Of a stretch of DNA of 27,677 bases, positions 25,028-27,677 are shown piece by piece. The notes under the pieces are model-generated. The model was not told the origin of the DNA, did no database searches, and saw only the letters and a list, made by a program, of their open reading frames with translations. The stretch's first letter is position 1. Every line of letters begins with the position of its first letter. Source of the DNA: Marinospirillum sp. (GTDB taxonomy: Bacteria > Pseudomonadota > Gammaproteobacteria > Pseudomonadales > Halomonadaceae); the NCBI RefSeq assembly GCF_014859565.1, contig NZ_JACUUA010000029.1:1-27677 (forward strand), read 5' to 3'. The position numbers and the translations under genes are program-made.

Positions 25028-25050
25028 GTATTGCTTGAGAAATAAGGATA

Positions 25051-26040
25051 TCAGCTAACCTGGATGTGCCATGGTTCGTAACGCACACCATAAGAGTTGT
25101 CGGTGGTGTAACGAATTTCAACAAAACCAAGATCCTGCAAACGCTTGTAAACATCCGTTTCTGCAAAGTCATCAGAAAAATTGCGATAACCCAAACCGAC
25201 CTTGCCCACATCAAAATCACCAATGGCATGGTAAGAATACCCGGGCGGCGCCAGAGAGCGAGATGCCTTGGACAGGTTACCTGCAGACTGTTCAGCTTTG
25301 GCAAGAAACAGGTGCATTTGTTTAACCATACTGCGTACACCGGATGTCAGCATCAGATCATCACCCACTTCGTTCAGCAGCCGGTCATAAAAGACCTCTG
25401 ACCTGCCTTTAAAGAGAAAATGACCAGTACGGCCAACACTCTGTACATCATTGCGGGAAATGTTAGCCGTCAGGCTATCCAGCACCTGCTCACCATAAAA
25501 ACCGTAAATCCGTGCATCGGTGTGATACAGCTCGTCCAGAAAATCCATTTCAGCCTGGGTAAATGCCCCAATATCAGGGTAGTTGCGGGCAAAACGCAAG
25601 GCCTCATCAAAGGACAACAGATTAAAATTACCGTGACCTACAAAACTCTGCACACGATCCAGACGCTGATAACTGGCACGCATCGCAGCCACTTTGTCTT
25701 CCGGCAGAAAGTAGTCATCGTCAAAAACACTTTCGAAATAACGAATGCGAGTCTGGGAACCTGACTGACCACTGGCAGCTGCCTGTTGTGCCGCTTTTTG
25801 GTGTACAACAGACAAAGCCTGAGTCAATTCAGTCGGCAGAATATCTTCCATACCCTGCTGCAGGCTCATGGCAGCCCAATGACCCTGCACAGCGCCCATA
25901 CCAAAGGTATCTTGCAGCTGACCGGTCAGATGAATCTGACGCAGTACTGAACCACTACCTAGCGCAACAAAACCAGATAAAGACATTGCTTTCAGAAGTG
26001 TTCTACGATCCACAACTCGCTCCAGCCATTTTCTGATCAT
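25051..26040 (-). CDS. VanY/M15-like D,D-carboxypeptidase with Tat signal
   Basis: A 329-residue exported peptidase-like protein. The ATG at 26040 gives MIRKWLERVVDRRTLLKAMS followed by a hydrophobic stretch (FVALGSGSVL); R12-R13 in DRRTLLK fits the twin-arginine motif. The frame continues to a TTG at 26106 but that adds no useful signal. The C-terminal domain (about 220-329) has TSGVRS (R236), GYSYHAIGDFDVG with zinc ligands H271 and D277, and EPWHIQV with E322 and H325, as in VanY-type M15 metallopeptidases. The H-to-D spacing is one residue shorter than the usual SxHxxGxxxD. It probably trims peptidoglycan stem peptides. The long middle region (50-215) is unassigned. No strong Shine-Dalgarno precedes the start. 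Confidence 0.78.
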   Translation of the reverse strand: MIRKWLERVVDRRTLLKAMSLSGFVALGSGSVLRQIHLTGQLQDTFGMGAVQGHWAAMSLQQGMEDILPTELTQALSVVHQKAAQQAAASGQSGSQTRIRYFESVFDDDYFLPEDKVAAMRASYQRLDRVQSFVGHGNFNLLSFDEALRFARNYPDIGAFTQAEMDFLDELYHTDARIYGFYGEQVLDSLTANISRNDVQSVGRTGHFLFKGRSEVFYDRLLNEVGDDLMLTSGVRSMVKQMHLFLAKAEQSAGNLSKASRSLAPPGYSYHAIGDFDVGKVGLGYRNFSDDFAETDVYKRLQDLGFVEIRYTTDNSYGVRYEPWHIQVS

Positions 26041-26116
26041 TATGATTTGAATTGGGTAAACTTTACCGAGCAGAGCTAAGGCTGTCCAGAACAACCGCAA
26101 CCTCAACGATCAGAAT

Positions 26117-26345
26117 TATTAACTCAAGTTTCGGAGTTCAGTTTAGGCTTATATCCCCGCCCGATTGGGCGAGGGTTTACGCGGATTTTGCTAAAATCAG
26201 CACTCATCACCAACGGATTTAGCCTCTAGCCTCAACGTAAAGGTATCCATTTGCATGACTTAGGTAAAAAGATTTTTTTATTTATACTATTCAGTAAGTT
26301 AAGTGTATTTTACGACTGTTTTGAACCTCGAAACTTGAGCTATTA
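26117..26345. mobile_element. MITE-like element in the 330-bp gap before the DAHP synthase
   Basis: CTCAAGTTTCGGAGTTCA (26123-26140) is repeated inverted as TGAACCTCGAAACTTGAG (26322-26339), matching at 16 of 18 positions, with further partial pairing outward to about 26117 and 26345. The enclosed stretch has no coding frame, is AT-rich toward the right, and holds small hairpins: GCCC-GATT-GGGC near 26160 and GATTTT-GCT-AAAATC near 26182. Terminal inverted repeats around about 230 bp of non-coding DNA fit a miniature inverted-repeat element. A TTA-type target duplication is possible but not clear. It accounts for most of the gap 26041-26370, where no gene was seen. Confidence 0.45.
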
Positions 26346-26370
26346 CTTGATGCTGTAAATAGGTACAGAC

Positions 26371-27462
26371 TTAACTCTGCTTGGCTTGCTGGCGGCGTGC
26401 TTCCAGTACTGGGCGCAGTTTGTCTGCCATTTCTGTCAGGGTTTTTTCGGTCGTTTCCCAGTCGATGCAGGCATCAGTGACGGATACACCATACTGGAGT
26501 GCTGACTTGTCTGCCGGTATGGATTGGTTGCCCCAGCCGATGTGGGATTCAATCATCAGGCCAACAATGGATTCGTTGCCATCCAGAATCTGGTGGGTGA
26601 CGTTATCCAGTACCAGCGGTTGCAAGCCGGGATCTTTGTTGGAGTTGGCGTGGCTGCAATCAATCATGATGTTGTTTGCCAGACCGGCTTTGGTCAGATC
26701 CTTCTCACACAGTTTAACGCTGACTGAATCATAGTTGGGTTTACCATTGCCGCCGCGTAATACCACATGGCCGTACTGATTGCCTTTGGTGCGGATAATA
26801 GCTACCTGACCGGCATTGTTGATACCCAGAAAGTTGTGTGGATGTGCCATGGATTTGAGTGCATTCACCGCCACTTCCAGCCCACCGTCTGTGCCGTTTT
26901 TAAAACCGACTGGGCAGGACAGGCCGCTGGACATTTCGCGGTGAGTCTGGGATTCGGTGGTACGGGCACCAATGGCACTCCAGGCAATACAATCCTGCAT
27001 GTACTGGGGAGAGATAGGGTCAAGGGCTTCGGTTGCCAGTGGCAGCCCCATTTCAGACAGTTCTACCAGTAGTTTACGACCGATGTGCAGGCCCTCTTCA
27101 ATCTGGAAGGAATCATCCATGTGTGGGTCGTTGATCAGACCTTTCCAGCCCACGGTTGTGCGGGGTTTTTCAAAATAAACCCGCATTACCAGATACAGAG
27201 TGTCACCCACCTTATCGGCCAGAGTTCTCAGGCGACGGGCATAATCTTTGGCTGCTTCGATATCATGGATGGAGCAGGGGCCAACCACCACAAACAGGCG
27301 AGGATCATCTCGATCCAGAATTTTCTGGATAACCTGTCGGCCTTCAAAAACAGTTTTTTCAGCAGCAGCGGTCAGTGGGATAACATCTTTTAAACGATCC
27401 GGTGTGATCAGAATTTCCTGGGTGGCAACATTCAGGTTGTCGACCCTTTTACTGTCAGTCAT
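26371..27462 (-). CDS. 3-deoxy-7-phosphoheptulonate synthase (class I DAHP synthase)
   Basis: A 363-residue enzyme that condenses phosphoenolpyruvate and erythrose 4-phosphate, the first step of aromatic amino acid synthesis. VVVGPCSIHD holds metal ligand Cys 63. MRVYFEKPRTTVGWKGLINDP (start near 93) binds phosphoenolpyruvate. IGARTTESQTHREMSSGLSCPVGFKNGTDG and IMIDCSHANSNKD carry further active-site residues. These place it in the AroF/AroG/AroH group. Which amino acid feeds back on it was not decided: the GQVAIIRTKGNQYGH block looks somewhat AroH-like. The ATG at 27462 has AAGGA six bases upstream, and a promoter lies at 27509-27538. Confidence 0.95.
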   Translation of the reverse strand: MTDSKRVDNLNVATQEILITPDRLKDVIPLTAAAEKTVFEGRQVIQKILDRDDPRLFVVVGPCSIHDIEAAKDYARRLRTLADKVGDTLYLVMRVYFEKPRTTVGWKGLINDPHMDDSFQIEEGLHIGRKLLVELSEMGLPLATEALDPISPQYMQDCIAWSAIGARTTESQTHREMSSGLSCPVGFKNGTDGGLEVAVNALKSMAHPHNFLGINNAGQVAIIRTKGNQYGHVVLRGGNGKPNYDSVSVKLCEKDLTKAGLANNIMIDCSHANSNKDPGLQPLVLDNVTHQILDGNESIVGLMIESHIGWGNQSIPADKSALQYGVSVTDACIDWETTEKTLTEMADKLRPVLEARRQQAKQS

Positions 27463-27508
27463 AACGTTTCCTTAAGTGCATAAAGAGGCAGTGTTAGATA
27501 ATTCTGCC

Positions 27509-27538
27509 ATTGTATTGTATGTGGAGAGCTAAGGACAA
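27509..27538 (-). promoter_or_regulatory. Candidate promoter of the DAHP synthase gene
   Basis: On the minus strand TTGTCC (27538-27533) and TACAAT (27514-27509) are separated by 18 bp, 46 bp upstream of the ATG. The paired dyad repeat at 27557-27606 begins 18 bp upstream of the -35 box, so a regulator bound there could also affect this promoter. Confidence 0.45.
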
Positions 27539-27556
27539 TTTCGGCGCTCTTGCGTA

Positions 27557-27606
27557 TATGTCCATTGTGCTGGACACGCAGGTATGTGTCCAGCACAATG
27601 GACATA
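27557..27606. repeat. Perfect 21-bp inverted repeat made of two nested dyads
   Basis: The 21-bp arm at 27557-27577 is repeated exactly inverted at 27586-27606 across the 8-bp spacer GCAGGTAT. Each arm is itself a dyad of the form TGTCCA-N6-TGGACA (27559-27576 with TTGTGC, and 27587-27604 with GCACAA). The two dyad centres are 28 bp apart. No T run follows. It lies between the DAHP synthase promoter and the ribosome site of the gene at 27627, and is best read as a twin operator or a very stable leader hairpin. Confidence 0.8.
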
Positions 27607-27626
27607 AAGCCCATAAGGATAAAAAA

Positions 27627-27677
27627 ATGATTACCGAAGCCGCTTTACAGCAACTGCTGAATGACTGGTCGAGCTGG
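27627..27677 (+). CDS. Start of an unidentified gene, cut by the right edge
   Basis: ATG at 27627 opens 17 codons (MITEAALQQLLNDWSSW) that run off the window. An AAGGA ribosome site lies eight bases upstream, and the twin dyad repeat ends 20 bp before the ATG, so expression is probably tightly controlled. The L-x-x-W-x-x-W pattern is loosely like the start of some phage-type antitermination or small regulatory proteins, but 17 residues do not support any assignment. Confidence 0.55.
   Translation, partial: MITEAALQQLLNDWSSW

Noticed and set aside
1..27677. CRISPR array, tRNA or rRNA genes
   Set aside because: No regularly spaced repeats, cloverleaf-like sequences or rRNA segments were noticed when reading both strands. 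A covariance-model search would be needed to exclude small RNAs.

Overview
The window looks like chromosomal DNA of a marine-type gammaproteobacterium, probably in the Oceanospirillales/Pseudomonadales neighbourhood. This is inferred from the Pseudomonas spu-like order of the polyamine genes, the gpsA-DUF4389 pair, and SelO, AzlCD and AroG-type proteins that all look gammaproteobacterial. Species cannot be named from the sequence. Base composition is roughly balanced, coding density is high, and no rRNA, tRNA or CRISPR array was seen.

Left part (1-14539): after a truncated transposase at the left edge comes a large polyamine uptake and gamma-glutamyl catabolism cluster. puuB (minus) and puuC (plus) diverge. 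A second puuB-like oxidase and puuA form a minus-strand pair that diverges from puuD, a second glutamine-synthetase-like ligase and potFGHI. PotFGHI would import putrescine or related polyamines. PuuA and its paralogue would gamma-glutamylate them, PuuB oxidises, PuuC dehydrogenates, and PuuD hydrolyses gamma-glutamyl-GABA. There is no puuE aminotransferase, puuR regulator or puuP permease here. Set between puuC and the second puuB is a two-gene signalling module: a response regulator fused to a CheC/CheX-like domain, overlapped by a PAS-GGDEF diguanylate cyclase.

Middle (14585-19196): a compact minus-strand run that reads, in transcription order, a 32-residue membrane peptide, an AEC-family carrier, an alpha/beta hydrolase, a patatin-like lipase, a 5'-truncated EAL-domain remnant, azlC and azlD. 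The peptide's stop codon directly abuts the carrier's start codon.

Right part (19324-27677): two convergent alpha/beta hydrolases, then minus-strand genes for a DUF4389 membrane protein, gpsA, selO, a Bax-type glucosaminidase, a Tat-exported VanY/M15-like peptidase and a class I DAHP synthase. The 330-bp gap before the DAHP synthase holds a MITE-like pair of inverted repeats. The window ends with the first 17 codons of an unidentified plus-strand gene, preceded by a perfect nested 21-bp inverted repeat that looks like a paired operator.

The most unusual items are the c-di-GMP module inside the polyamine cluster, the twin TGTCCA-N6-TGGACA dyads at 27557-27606, the MITE-like element, the coupled 32-codon gene and the decayed EAL gene. 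No complete, clearly undescribed multi-gene system was found.
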